Shown here in pieces: positions 26,377 to 37,451 of a DNA stretch of 64,000 nt. The notes beneath the pieces were generated by a model, which was given only the letters and a program-made list of their open reading frames with translations, was not told where the DNA came from and made no database searches. Each line of letters opens with the position of its first letter. Positions within the stretch are counted from its first letter, which is position 1. Source of the stretch: Methylosinus sp. H3A (GTDB lineage Bacteria > Pseudomonadota > Alphaproteobacteria > Rhizobiales > Beijerinckiaceae); contig NZ_JADNQW010000005.1 of assembly GCF_015709455.1 (NCBI RefSeq), forward strand, positions 3,802,001 through 3,866,000, given 5' to 3'. The position numbers were made by a program, and so were the translations under genes.

Positions 26377-27288
26377 TTATCGAGACCGGCCGTCCTCCGC
26401 CGTTCCGCCCGAAGACGTCATGCGCTTCTGGGCTGCGGCGAGCCGCTCCATGTGACGAAGATCCTGATCGCTCAGCGCGGTCGAACAATCCGCCCAGAGA
26501 TCGGTGATCTCGATGAGTTCGTCCCTGGTCACCGGAAAACAGCTTCTTCGCGCCTCAGACAGCGCCCGCCGGCGCAGCCAGCGCTCATCTCCGCCTTCCA
26601 GCATCCAGGCGTCGGCCGCCGCGCGCAGCGATCCATCGGGAGTCGTCAGATCGATGGCTCCGAGCTCGAGCATCTCGCTCGCCGGATGGATCGCGCCGGC
26701 GCCTATGATCCGCTCCGCCTGGGCCACGCCGAGCCGCCGCGTGAGCAGCGACACCGCCCCCATTCCCGGAAATGCGTTGAAGCTCGCCTCTGGCACGCCC
26801 AGTTTCGCGCTCTCCTCGGCCAGGATGAAATCCGAGGCGAGAGCCGCCTCGAAGCCGCCGCCGAGACACTGTCCGCGCACAGCCGCGAGCGAAACGATCG
26901 GCAGATAGAGGCCGCAGACGAGCGAATAGATGAGATCGATGCAAGCATGTGCATAGGCGATCAATCGATCGCGCCGGCCGCTACGAATCGACGATGTGAA
27001 GGTCACGAGGTCGCCGCCCAGACTAAAGACCGACTTCTTGTTGGAGCTCATCACGAAATAGCGGACGGGAAAGCACGCAAAACCGTCGAGTTCGTACATA
27101 TGACGCAGCGAGTCGCGCACGCTCGCCATATCCGCGAGGGTCTGCATCGCATAGAAGGGAGGCGACGACACCTTGTAATTCATCCACACGGCGCGCGTCA
27201 CAGTGTCATATTCGAGATCGATGTGATCGAACTCCCAATGCGGAAAATCTTCCGGCTTTTTGATTTCGAACGCGAAAGCTTCGGTCAT
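26377..27288 (-). CDS. rpfF: RpfF-like DSF (diffusible signal factor) synthase, crotonase family
   Basis: 303 aa. It matches RpfF better than ordinary enoyl-CoA hydratases: FSLGGDLVTFTSSIRSGRRDRLIAYAHACID, then GQCLGGGFEAALASDFILAEESAKLGVPEASFNAFPGMGAVSLL (in segments). The two catalytic glutamates of RpfF (E141 and E161 in Xanthomonas) are present, in GGFEAAL and VPEASF, at about residues 144 and 164. Such enzymes make cis-2-unsaturated fatty acids for cell-cell signalling. It is the first gene of a two-gene operon with the GGDEF-EAL protein. No RpfC or RpfG homologue is seen. Confidence 0.88.
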   Translation of the reverse strand: MTEAFAFEIKKPEDFPHWEFDHIDLEYDTVTRAVWMNYKVSSPPFYAMQTLADMASVRDSLRHMYELDGFACFPVRYFVMSSNKKSVFSLGGDLVTFTSSIRSGRRDRLIAYAHACIDLIYSLVCGLYLPIVSLAAVRGQCLGGGFEAALASDFILAEESAKLGVPEASFNAFPGMGAVSLLTRRLGVAQAERIIGAGAIHPASEMLELGAIDLTTPDGSLRAAADAWMLEGGDERWLRRRALSEARRSCFPVTRDELIEITDLWADCSTALSDQDLRHMERLAAAQKRMTSSGGTAEDGRSR

Positions 27289-27470
27289 CGGGGCCGCTCT
27301 GATTCAACTCGCGAGTGTGATGCAACCGAAATCTGAACCTACATGCGCCGCGACGCGAGGTGGCGACGCGGGTCAATCTACCGCTTCGGAAGTTATCGCA
27401 TCCTTATTTCAGAATATTATATTTATTCGTAGATCCCAAATCGCAGCCGCCTCGCTGGCGTCTCTCGTGG

Positions 27471-28829
27471 TCACTTCACCTCGAACCAGGCGGCGAGTCC
27501 GGCCGCCTCATGCTCGAGAATATCGTCATGGACGGCCCATTTGCCGGGGCTGTCGGCGACGAAGGCGACATGCTTGGTCTTGCCCGGCGGCACGACGACG
27601 CCATTGCGCCAATAGGGCTCCCAGCCATCGTCGAGGTCGTGCAGAAGCCGCACGCAATGGCCATGGACGTGCATCACGACCGGAACCTCGGCGCGATTGA
27701 CGAAGCCGAGCGTCACCGGGCTCCCGCGCTTCACCTGGAACAGCGGCGGGCCGCCATAGGCCTTGCTCGGCGCGCCATTGATGCGCCAGCCCACGCCCGG
27801 CGACGCCGGCGGCTCCAATGTGAGATCGACCTTCTTGGCCGCCTGCAGCTTGATCTCTGTGGGGAGCAGCGGGTTCTGCGGCAGCGCGGCAATGGCCGGT
27901 CGCGCTACGGCCTTGGCGCCTTTCGTGGTGAAGATCGCCAGATCGCGGTCCGGCTCGTCGATCCCGCGCAGGACGAGCTTTGCTGTCGTATTCTCGGCCT
28001 GCGGCAAATCGAACAGCAATTCGAATCGCGCGCCCGGCGCGGCCGGTATCGTGCGCCGCACCGGCTCGAAGGCGTCGCAGGGCTGACTGTCCACGGCGAC
28101 GACGAAAGGCTGGATATTGTCGAAGCCGACGAACATGATTCGCGCATTGGCGAGATTGGCGAAGCGCAGACGGATGCGCGCGCCGGGCGAAAAATCGCGG
28201 CGCGCCGGCGCCGGAGAGCCGTCCACTGCGACCAGCGACCCGAGCCGCCCTGCCCCGGGCGCGGCAAAATCGCCTTCGATCGCTCCATCCTTATCCAGCC
28301 GCCAGTCGTCGAGGACGAGCAGAAGATCGGCGTCGGCTTCGAGGGGTTTGGGCTCGTCGACGACGAGCAGCCCCTTCAGGCCGCGGCCGACCAGTTCCGG
28401 CGTCGCCCCGAAAACCGAGGGGCGATAACAAAAGAGGCCCGCGTCGGCCGCCTTGCGGCGATAATCGAATCGTCCGCCCGGCGCGACCTCCGCCTGTGTC
28501 AGCGGCGCGACGCCGTCCATGGCGTTGTCGCCGCGCATCCCGTGCCAATGAATGGAGAGCGGTTTTTCGAGGCCGTTGACGAGGCCGACCGCGAGATCCT
28601 CGCCCTGCGCGAGGCGCAGCAGCGGGCCGGGAGTCTTCCCACCGAAACCCCAAATTTCCGTCGCATGGGCGGGCTCCGGCAGGAGACGCGCCGTTCCCTT
28701 GCGCGCCTCCAGCGTCGTGAGCCCGGCCACCTTGGGCCCGGCGGCCGGCGGCTCGGCGCGAGCGTCGAGCGAAACGAGGGTCGCGGCGACTCCGACCAAA
28801 AAGGCGCGGCGTGAGCAGTTGGACGGCAT
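27471..28829 (-). CDS. Multicopper-oxidase-like protein with degenerate copper sites, Tat-exported
   Basis: 452 aa. The N-terminus (NCSRRAFLVGVAATLVSLDARA) is a twin-arginine signal, so the product goes folded to the periplasm. Three cupredoxin-like regions are recognisable: IHWHGMRGDNAMDG, VVMHVHGHCVRLL, and a C-terminal VHDDILEHEAAGL. In active oxidases the second motif is W-x-H-x-H and the last is H-C-H-x3-H. Here these read FCYRPS and HDDILEH, so the type 1 Cys and at least three type 3 histidines are gone. Oxidase activity by the classical mechanism is unlikely. The ATG at 28829 follows GGAGAC. It is monocistronic, beside tRNA-Leu. Confidence 0.85.
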   Translation of the reverse strand: MPSNCSRRAFLVGVAATLVSLDARAEPPAAGPKVAGLTTLEARKGTARLLPEPAHATEIWGFGGKTPGPLLRLAQGEDLAVGLVNGLEKPLSIHWHGMRGDNAMDGVAPLTQAEVAPGGRFDYRRKAADAGLFCYRPSVFGATPELVGRGLKGLLVVDEPKPLEADADLLLVLDDWRLDKDGAIEGDFAAPGAGRLGSLVAVDGSPAPARRDFSPGARIRLRFANLANARIMFVGFDNIQPFVVAVDSQPCDAFEPVRRTIPAAPGARFELLFDLPQAENTTAKLVLRGIDEPDRDLAIFTTKGAKAVARPAIAALPQNPLLPTEIKLQAAKKVDLTLEPPASPGVGWRINGAPSKAYGGPPLFQVKRGSPVTLGFVNRAEVPVVMHVHGHCVRLLHDLDDGWEPYWRNGVVVPPGKTKHVAFVADSPGKWAVHDDILEHEAAGLAAWFEVK

Positions 28830-29109
28830 GTTGTCTCCGATTTCTCCTCGCCGTCGCATATGGCCCGACCGGCGCGCGGCTTTCAACAGGTCCGCGCGCG
28901 ACATTTTCTTTAGCTCCGGCGCGGCGTCGTGCTATAGAGCCCACCGCCCGAGCCGGCGCGTGGCGGCGTCCGCGCGTCGACACCGGTATTTCGAAGCCGG
29001 TATTTCGGCCGTCGCCGCGAGCGTTTCGACGCCGGACGGCTCGGGGCTTCGGTCCTTTGGCGTTTCGCCCGCGAGCCGGCGGCTCGTCGGGCGTTTGCGC
29101 GTCGGGGCG

Positions 29110-29194
29110 GCGGGCGTGGCGGAACTGGTAGACGCGCCGGATTTAGGTTCCGGTGACGCAAGTCGTGGGGGTTCGACTCCCTCCGCCCGCACCA
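29110..29194 (+). tRNA. tRNA-Leu (anticodon TAG)
   Basis: 85 nt including the encoded CCA. Acceptor GCGGGCG pairs with CGCCCGC, anticodon stem CCGGA pairs with TCCGG around TTTAGGT, a short variable arm is present, and the T-arm is GGGTTCGACTCCC. Confidence 0.95.
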
Positions 29195-29269
29195 GCGACG
29201 CGCGCCGGCGGCAGAGAATTTTTCCCGGCGAACGCCGGACTGGTCGAGATTCGAGAAGGCGAGAACGAC

Positions 29270-30634
29270 ATGCAGGTGACGCAGACCCTGTCGCAGGGCT
29301 TGAAACACGAATTCAAGGTGATCCTCCCGGCCGGCGAGCTCGCCGCCAAGCTCGAGTCCCAGCTCGTGGAGCTCCGGGGCAAGGCGCAGATCAAGGGTTT
29401 CCGCCCGGGCAAGGCGCCGCTCTCCTATCTCAAGAAGATCTACGGCAAAGGCATAATGGGCGAGGTTCTGCAGGAGGCCGTCAACGAGGCCAATCGCAAG
29501 ATCGTCGAAGACAATAGCCTGCGCGTCGCGCTGGAGCCGCGCCTCGACTTCCCGACCGATCAGGCCGAGGTCGAGAAGGCGCTGGAGGCCGAAGGCGACT
29601 TCTCCTATTCGGTCGCCTTCGAGGTTCTGCCGGCGATCGAGGTCGGCGCCTTCGACGACATTGCGATCGAGCGCCCAGTCGCCGAGGTCGCCGAGGAGGA
29701 GGTGCAGAAGGCCATTTCCGACCTCGCCGACCGCATCCGCGAATTTGCGGACAAGGAGGGCGTCGCCGCCAAGGGCGATCGCGTCACCATAGACTTCGCC
29801 GGCAAGCTCGACGGCGAGCCTTTCGAGGGCGGGACCGGCGGCGACGTCGCTCTGGTGCTCGGCTCCGGCTCCTTCATCCCGGGCTTCGAGGAGCAGCTCG
29901 AGGGCGCGGCCAAGGACGAGCAGCGCGTCGTCAAGGTGAAGTTCCCCGATGATTACGGCGTGCCGACGCTGGCCGGCCGCGACGCCGAATTCGACGTGAC
30001 GGTCAAGGGCGTGGCCGCCCCCGCGGAGCTGCCGATCGACGACGCCTTCGCCTCCAAATACGGCTTCGAATCGCTCGCCGAGCTCACTTTCGCCGTGCGT
30101 GGCAATCTCGAGGCGGATTTCGCCAAGGCCTCGCGCGCCAAGCTGAAGCGCGCCCTGCTCGACGCTCTCGACAAGAAATATTCGTTCGAGCTGCCCGAGG
30201 GCCTCGTCTCCCAGGAATTCGACACGATCTGGACCCAGCTCGAGGGCGAGCGCCAGCGCTCCGGCAAGAGCTTCGAGGACGAGGGCACGACCGAGGAAGC
30301 CGCCCGCGACGAATATCGCAAGATCGCCGAGCGTCGCGTGCGCCTCGGCCTGGTGCTGGCGGAGATCGGCCAGGGCGCCGGCGTGAAGGTCGACGACAAG
30401 GACGTGACCGACGCGCTGGTCGAGCGCGTGCGCGCCTTCCCCGGCCGCGAGAAGCAGGTCTGGGACTTCTACCGCAACAATCCTCAGGCGCTCGCCCAGA
30501 TCCGCGCCCCTCTCTATGAGGAGCGGGTCGTCGACCATCTGGTGACCAAGATCAGCGTCACCGACAAGACCGTCACCCGCGAAGAGCTGCTCGCGGCCGA
30601 GGAAGACGACGATCTGGCGCAGCCCGCCGCCTGA
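29270..30634 (+). CDS. tig: Trigger factor (ribosome-associated chaperone/prolyl isomerase)
   Basis: 454 aa, the usual length. The N-terminal ribosome-binding domain carries the signature GFRPGKAP. The middle FKBP-type isomerase domain runs from about DRVTIDFAGKLDGEPFEGG to FPDDYGVPTLAGRDAEF, and the C-terminal chaperone arm includes YRNNPQALAQIRAPLYEERVVDHL. It binds nascent chains at the ribosome exit. The ATG at 29270 is preceded by GAAGGCGAG. It is followed by clpP, the standard proteobacterial order. Confidence 0.97.
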   Translation: MQVTQTLSQGLKHEFKVILPAGELAAKLESQLVELRGKAQIKGFRPGKAPLSYLKKIYGKGIMGEVLQEAVNEANRKIVEDNSLRVALEPRLDFPTDQAEVEKALEAEGDFSYSVAFEVLPAIEVGAFDDIAIERPVAEVAEEEVQKAISDLADRIREFADKEGVAAKGDRVTIDFAGKLDGEPFEGGTGGDVALVLGSGSFIPGFEEQLEGAAKDEQRVVKVKFPDDYGVPTLAGRDAEFDVTVKGVAAPAELPIDDAFASKYGFESLAELTFAVRGNLEADFAKASRAKLKRALLDALDKKYSFELPEGLVSQEFDTIWTQLEGERQRSGKSFEDEGTTEEAARDEYRKIAERRVRLGLVLAEIGQGAGVKVDDKDVTDALVERVRAFPGREKQVWDFYRNNPQALAQIRAPLYEERVVDHLVTKISVTDKTVTREELLAAEEDDDLAQPAA

Positions 30635-30638
30635 TCCG

Positions 30639-30682
30639 GCCCGCGCCCCGGAGCCCCTTAAGGGCGGCCCCGGGGTTCCCGC
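30639..30682 (+). terminator. GC-rich stem-loop after tig
   Basis: Nested inverted repeats (CCCCGG ... CCGGGG around GCCC-CTTAA-GGGC) lie just after the tig stop. No T-run follows, so it is a possible attenuator or weak terminator ahead of clpP. Confidence 0.4.
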
Positions 30683-30880
30683 GCGCGGCTTTTGCGGTTT
30701 GTGTCTGGACGGCCTGCCGCAATATGCTACCAACGAGTCAAAAGCTGGCTCGTGGCTTTCGCTCCATTCGGGGGAAAGAACGGCGGGTCGAAGAGGCCGC
30801 CGCGCGGCCGGGGGCATGACGCCCCCGCCCTGTGGCGTCTCCGGTCGCAGGCCAGTCAAATCTGAAAAAGGCGCAAACAG

Positions 30881-31516
30881 ATGCGTGATCCGATCGACGT
30901 CTACAACCAGTATCTGATCCCCCAGGTGATCGAGAACACGAGCCGCGGCGAGCGCGGCTTCGATATCTATTCGCGCCTGCTGCGCGAGCGAATCATCTTC
31001 CTGACCGGCCAGGTCGAGGACCATATGGCCTCGGTCATCATCGCCCAGCTCTTGTTCCTCGAGGCCGAGAACCCGAAGCGCGAGATCTATCTCTACATCA
31101 ACTCGCCGGGCGGCGTGGTGACCTCGGGCCTCGCGATCTACGACACGATGCAATATATCCGGCCCAAGGTCGCGACGCTCTGCATCGGCCAGGCGGCCTC
31201 CATGGGCTCGCTGCTGCTGTGCGCCGGCGAGGCCGGTAACCGCATCGCGCTGCCCAACGCCCGCATCATGGTGCATCAGCCCTCGGGCGGCTTCCAGGGC
31301 CAGGCGTCGGACATCCTCCGCCATGCGGAGGACATTATGAAGATCAAGCGGCGTCTCAACGAAATCTACGTCAAGCACACCGGCCGGGACTATGAGACGA
31401 TCGACAAGACCCTCGATCGCGATCACTTCATGTCCGCCGAGGAGGCCAGGGAATTCGGCATCGTCGACAAGGTGGAGGTCAACCACCCGGACGATGCGAC
31501 CGAGGCCAAGGCCTGA
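30881..31516 (+). CDS. clpP: ATP-dependent Clp protease proteolytic subunit
   Basis: 211 aa. The catalytic Ser is in [11 protein letters not shown] (about residue 107), the His in [11 protein letters not shown] (about 131), and the Asp in the [11 protein letters not shown] region. [21 protein letters not shown] is a ClpP hallmark. It forms the tetradecameric protease used by ClpX and ClpA. In this window it matters for CtrA turnover through CpdR and RcdA, encoded at 48-50 kb. In many relatives clpX and lon follow; here a carboxylase gene follows instead. Confidence 0.97.
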   Translation: MRDPIDVYNQYLIPQVIENTSRGERGFDIYSRLLRERIIFLTGQVEDHMASVIIAQLLFLEAENPKREIYLYINSPGGVVTSGLAIYDTMQYIRPKVATLCIGQAASMGSLLLCAGEAGNRIALPNARIMVHQPSGGFQGQASDILRHAEDIMKIKRRLNEIYVKHTGRDYETIDKTLDRDHFMSAEEAREFGIVDKVEVNHPDDATEAKA

Positions 31517-31531
31517 CGAAGATCAAATCCC

Positions 31532-31574
31532 GGCGCGCCCGCTGTTTTCGACAGTCGAAAACAGCGGGCGCGCC
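31532..31574. repeat. Perfect 21-bp inverted repeat with a one-base centre, between clpP and the carboxylase
   Basis: A 21-base arm starting GGCGCGCCCGCTGTTTTCGA is repeated exactly in reverse complement around a single A. It starts 15 bases after the clpP stop and ends 23 bases before the next ATG. No T-run follows. It could be a terminator stem, an mRNA-stabilising hairpin, or a dispersed palindrome. Confidence 0.8.
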
Positions 31575-31597
31575 GTTCCGCATGTATCGGGGCGCGC

Positions 31598-33610
<2,013 letters not shown>

Positions 33611-33620
33611 TCAGCCGAGA

Positions 33621-33646
33621 CATGCGTCGGCGAGCCCCGACGCATG
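33621..33646 (+). terminator. Terminator hairpin after pccA
   Basis: CATGCGTCGG and CCGACGCATG pair perfectly around a 6-base loop, followed by the pyrimidine-rich CCCTTCCCTTCTTT. It is 10 bases after the stop codon. Confidence 0.75.
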
Positions 33647-34070
33647 CCCTTCCCTTCTTTCAACTCTCGGCGGCTTTTTTCTTCGACGAATCCGCGTGCG
33701 ACGCGCCGGGCGGACCGACTCGAGCCGCACAGCTATCCCAGGCGCCTCCGCCCCTCGGAGCAGCCGAGGACCAAATCGCCCCTCCCCTCGATCGAAAAGC
33801 AGAGAAAATGCGCGGCTCGCCATGCGAGAGCGCGCACCGAATGTCTTTCACCAGCTTATTACACATTAATTAGATCGAATTTATATTTTTTAATGCGGCA
33901 ACCGACGATTTTCAGCGCGCGCAAAGCCAGCCAGATATAACTGCAATCACACGATATTTTGTCGTCGCCCGCTCATCGGCTGCGCGCTGCCTCGCGCGGC
34001 GCTTGACGGTCAGGCCCCGCAGATGCTCTATTATTCCTATCAAAAAAATATACATATAAAGGTTCAGAGC
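33647..34070. other. Intergenic region, AT-rich before the TonB-dependent receptor
   Basis: No supported gene. Bases about 33850-33960 and 34020-34065 are far richer in A/T than the surroundings, as expected for a regulated promoter region. I did not find a convincing Fur-type box. Confidence 0.5.
34003..34032 (+). promoter_or_regulatory. Candidate sigma70 promoter of the TonB-dependent receptor
   Basis: TTGACG (34003-34008) is followed after 18 bases by TCTATT (34027-34032), about 40 bases before the ATG. It matches by eye only. Confidence 0.35.
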
Positions 34071-36587
34071 ATGTCCCGTTCAGCGTCGAGCGTCGCGCCA
34101 GCGTACAAGTTTCGGACACTATCCAGCGGATCCGGCCTCACGATTTCTCTGGCCCTCATGGCTATCTCGACCTTGCCGGGGCGATCGCGCGCCGAGGAAG
34201 CGCCTACTCCGGTCCGAGTCGAGATCGGCGATGTCGTCGTGCCCGACGGCGATGAAGATCGCGGCGAAACGTCTCGTTCTGTGATGGATGCACAGAAGAA
34301 GCCGCGCACGATCTTTGTCGTCGACCCGAAGGCGATAGAGCGGGAAAACATCAATCGCCTCGACGAGTTTCAGCAGAAGATCCCGAGCTATCGCGCCAAC
34401 AACGGCGCCGTCGTGCGCTCCGCGCGTCAGACCATGCGTTGGGTCGGCATCGGCGCAGGCACTGGCGTCGGCACGGAATCGCCGACCGGCTATGTCGTCG
34501 ACAATGTGTTCTGGAAATATTGGGGTTTCCAGTGGGGCGAGCTCTTCGATCTGCAATCCTTCGAGGTCGCTTATGGCCCGCAGGGAACGGCGGGCGGAAA
34601 GAATACCGCCGTCGGCAGCCTCATCATTCGCAGCCAGCTGCCATCCTTCACGCGGAAAGCGACCTTCGAGACCAACTACGCCAATTTTGGCCGCGTCATC
34701 GAGAAGGCCAGCGTCACCGGACCGATCATCGACGACACGCTCGCCTATCGCTTGAGCGCCTTCCTCGACAAAAGCGGCGGATGGATTCACGATCAGGTGA
34801 GCGGGGCCGGCTACAAGAACACGGATCGCTGGGCCGTGCGCGGCCAATTGCTCTATGTCGGCGACAATTTCAGCGATCGGCTGATCTTCAACTACAACCA
34901 GTCGCACGAATATAACGGCTACAATCTCGGCCCGATCGGCGACACATCGTTGATCTACGCCAATGGCACGCTCCCGAGCGCGACATTCGCGCGCAATGTC
35001 GCGACCCGGCTGGGAAAGCCGATCTTGTCCTATAATCCCTACACGCCCTCGATCGCCGGAATGGGAGCCGATCCGGTCAGAAACATAATGGTGTCGAACG
35101 AGATCAACTGGGGCATAGGGGAGAATATATTGACCTCGCTTTCCGCCTATGGCTACAGCCGGAACGAGGAAAGCTACCGCGAAGAAACCCAGCTGCTCGG
35201 GCTCTGGCGCACCGGCATGGACACCAATGTCGGCCAAGCGTCCCAAGAATTCCGTTTCTCCTCCCCCAAGGAGCAGGAGCTCGAATGGACCACCGGCGTC
35301 TATCTCTTCTACGACGACGCCGGCAATCAGATGCATCATGTGCAATTCGGCTCCGACGCCGCGAAATGGCTCCGCATGCCGGCCGCGCTGCCGGGCGTCG
35401 AGGACTGGTGGTACACCAAGGCGCGCGACATTCAATTCGCCGCCTTCGGCCAGGCGACCTGGCATTACGACGAGCAATTGGCGATCACGCTGGGTTTTCG
35501 CAACAGCTATGAGATCCGTCAGGGCTCGGTGAGCCATCTCAACCGATATTATCCCACACTGTCGATCGTCGATCAGGATCAGGCGATCATCGCGGCCGGG
35601 GGATATGGACTATCGGATCGCGGCGGCCAGTCACGGTCGAGCAACCATGTTACGGGCATCCTCAATCCGCAATATCGATGGACCGAGAATATCCTCCTCT
35701 TCGGCCTGGTCGGCCGCGCGGAGAAGGCCGCCGCCGTCAACACGAGCGGCAATCCGACCTATGCCACCGACGCCGCGACCGGACAGAAAGTCTTCAGCGC
35801 CTGGACGCCGCTTTTCACCAAGCCGGAAGTATCCTGGGACTATGAGCTCGGCTTCAAGACGAACTGGCTCGACAACAAGCTTCTGTTCAACGCGAATTTC
35901 TATTGGAACGACTTCTACAACTTCCAGACCACGACCGTCGACGCCAGCCGCACCGACGCCCTCGGCGCGCCCATCTCAGTGTCGTCGCTCGGCAACGCCG
36001 ATCATGCGCGTCTGCGTGGAGTCGAGCTCGACGCCCGCTGGAGCCCGATCGAAAGACTATGGATAACCGGCAACGCCGCCTTCTCCGATGCGCGCTGGAT
36101 TTCCTATCCGGACGCCGCCCCACCCACCGATTGGCAGTGGACCACCGGAGGCCCAGCGCCCAAATATCTGTCGCTCTCCAATACGAGGTGGCAAAGCGTT
36201 CCTCTCTGGACGTTCAACATTGGAGCCAATTACGAGCATCCGTTGGGAGCCGTGCTCATCGACTCCGGCCTCGACACCTTCGGCGACTTCGCGCGACAGC
36301 CGATGACCGCTTTCGGCTATGTGAACGTGAATTGGCAGGACAAGACGCAGCTCACCAACCCCTGGTCCATCGTTCAGTTCTGGCAACCGTCCTATGCGAT
36401 CGTCAATTTCGGCTTCGGCCTTCGCACCGATGACGATCGCTACAGCCTGAGCTTCTGGGCAAAGAACGTCTTCGACGAAAGGCCATATTCCTCCTTCGAC
36501 CCCGGAAGCGCCAGCAATCCGACGAGGGTCGGCCTCGCGCGCTGGCCTGCGACCTTCGGCGGGGCCTTCCGCGTGAAGCTCATGTGA
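34071..36587 (+). CDS. TonB-dependent outer-membrane receptor
   Basis: 838 aa. The signal peptide ends near GRSRA-EEAP. A plug domain follows (TIFVVDPKAIERENINRLDEF, then FEVAYGPQGTAGGKNTAVGSLIIRSQLP in pieces), and then a long beta-barrel with alternating aromatic strands (NNKLLFNANFYWNDFYNFQT, YSLSFWAKNVFDERPYSS). It lacks an N-terminal STN signalling domain, so it is a transporter and not a transducer. The substrate cannot be read. The final residue is Met and not the usual Phe, although the last strand (FGGAFRVKLM) is otherwise normal. The ATG at 34071 is preceded by AGG. It is probably regulated by metal or nutrient supply given the AT-rich promoter region (inference). Confidence 0.9.
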   Translation: MSRSASSVAPAYKFRTLSSGSGLTISLALMAISTLPGRSRAEEAPTPVRVEIGDVVVPDGDEDRGETSRSVMDAQKKPRTIFVVDPKAIERENINRLDEFQQKIPSYRANNGAVVRSARQTMRWVGIGAGTGVGTESPTGYVVDNVFWKYWGFQWGELFDLQSFEVAYGPQGTAGGKNTAVGSLIIRSQLPSFTRKATFETNYANFGRVIEKASVTGPIIDDTLAYRLSAFLDKSGGWIHDQVSGAGYKNTDRWAVRGQLLYVGDNFSDRLIFNYNQSHEYNGYNLGPIGDTSLIYANGTLPSATFARNVATRLGKPILSYNPYTPSIAGMGADPVRNIMVSNEINWGIGENILTSLSAYGYSRNEESYREETQLLGLWRTGMDTNVGQASQEFRFSSPKEQELEWTTGVYLFYDDAGNQMHHVQFGSDAAKWLRMPAALPGVEDWWYTKARDIQFAAFGQATWHYDEQLAITLGFRNSYEIRQGSVSHLNRYYPTLSIVDQDQAIIAAGGYGLSDRGGQSRSSNHVTGILNPQYRWTENILLFGLVGRAEKAAAVNTSGNPTYATDAATGQKVFSAWTPLFTKPEVSWDYELGFKTNWLDNKLLFNANFYWNDFYNFQTTTVDASRTDALGAPISVSSLGNADHARLRGVELDARWSPIERLWITGNAAFSDARWISYPDAAPPTDWQWTTGGPAPKYLSLSNTRWQSVPLWTFNIGANYEHPLGAVLIDSGLDTFGDFARQPMTAFGYVNVNWQDKTQLTNPWSIVQFWQPSYAIVNFGFGLRTDDDRYSLSFWAKNVFDERPYSSFDPGSASNPTRVGLARWPATFGGAFRVKLM

Positions 36588-36636
36588 AGAGAATGCAGGC
36601 CGAGCCCGAGCCCCAGCCTCTCGAATGCACGAAAGA

Positions 36637-36677
36637 CGCGTCAATTCACCCGGATTTCTTCATGTCGAATTGACGCG
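36637..36677. repeat. 11-bp perfect inverted repeat between the receptor and the esterase
   Basis: CGCGTCAATTC (36637-36647) and GAATTGACGCG (36667-36677) are separated by 19 bases. There is no T-run. It may be a stem-loop closing the receptor transcript or an operator for the next gene. Confidence 0.6.
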
Positions 36678-36730
36678 CCGCGCATAACTTGCGCCTCGAT
36701 TTATCGCGTCTGATTTTTCGAGGGTGTGTC

Positions 36731-37435
36731 ATGTTGCGCAGATCATCTCCCATCGATGCGGCTGGACGGCCGCATCGTCGTAAAATTCTGCCGGCTATGA
36801 CGCTGGCCGCCTTCGTTGTCGCCTCCGCGGCTTCCGCTCAGCCAGCGCCGCTCAAGCTGCTCATCCTCGGCGACAGCCTCAGCACGAGCCTCGGCGTTCC
36901 GGAGGGATACGGCTTCGGCCCGGTCCTGGCCCGCCGGCTACGGGCGGATGGCTATCGCAATATCGACATCGTCAACGGCTCCATGGCCGGCGACACGACG
37001 GCGGACGCCGCCACCCGCCTCGCCTCGACGCCGCAGGATTATGACGCCGACGTCGTCATCGTCGAACTCGGCGGCAATGATATGCTGCAGCAGACCGATC
37101 CCGCGGTCGTCTCACGCAATCTAGACTGGATACTCGACGGCTATCGGCGGCGGGGAACGCGCGTCGTCATCGGCGGGATATTGTCCAAGCCGGAGCTGGG
37201 CTTCGTCTATAATGTGACTTTCGACCAGCTCTATCCCAAGCTCGCAGCGCGCTGGGGCGCTTCGCTCTATCCCTTCTTCCTCGCGGGCGTGTTCGGCCAT
37301 CCGGCGCTGATGCAGGAGGACCATATTCATCCCAACGCCGCCGGGGTGGAGCGCATCGTGGCCGGCATTGCCCCGCTCGTCGAACGCAATCTCGATGCGG
37401 CGGCGGCCCGGCGCAAGGTGGCCGAGGCGCGCTGA
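36731..37435 (+). CDS. tesA: SGNH-family arylesterase/lysophospholipase (TesA-like)
   Basis: 234 aa, exported. The signal peptide (TLAAFVVASAASA-QPA) is followed by the four SGNH blocks: LGDSLSTSLG with the nucleophile Ser, the oxyanion Gly in NGSMAGDT, GGND in VELGGNDML, and the Asp-His pair in EDHIHPNAAG. Family members hydrolyse thioesters, aryl esters and lysophospholipids in the periplasm. The ATG at 36731 gives the best signal peptide. It converges on purK with only 16 bases between. Confidence 0.88.
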   Translation: MLRRSSPIDAAGRPHRRKILPAMTLAAFVVASAASAQPAPLKLLILGDSLSTSLGVPEGYGFGPVLARRLRADGYRNIDIVNGSMAGDTTADAATRLASTPQDYDADVVIVELGGNDMLQQTDPAVVSRNLDWILDGYRRRGTRVVIGGILSKPELGFVYNVTFDQLYPKLAARWGASLYPFFLAGVFGHPALMQEDHIHPNAAGVERIVAGIAPLVERNLDAAAARRKVAEAR

Positions 37436-37451
37436 AGCGCGCCGGTCGGTC

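Noticed and set aside
28910..31486. 858-codon open frame on the minus strand
   Set aside because: Shadow of tRNA-Leu, tig and clpP, all of which are unmistakable on the plus strand.
33840..34070. Fur box before the TonB-dependent receptor
   Set aside because: The region is AT-rich but no 19-bp symmetric GATAAT-type site could be recognised.
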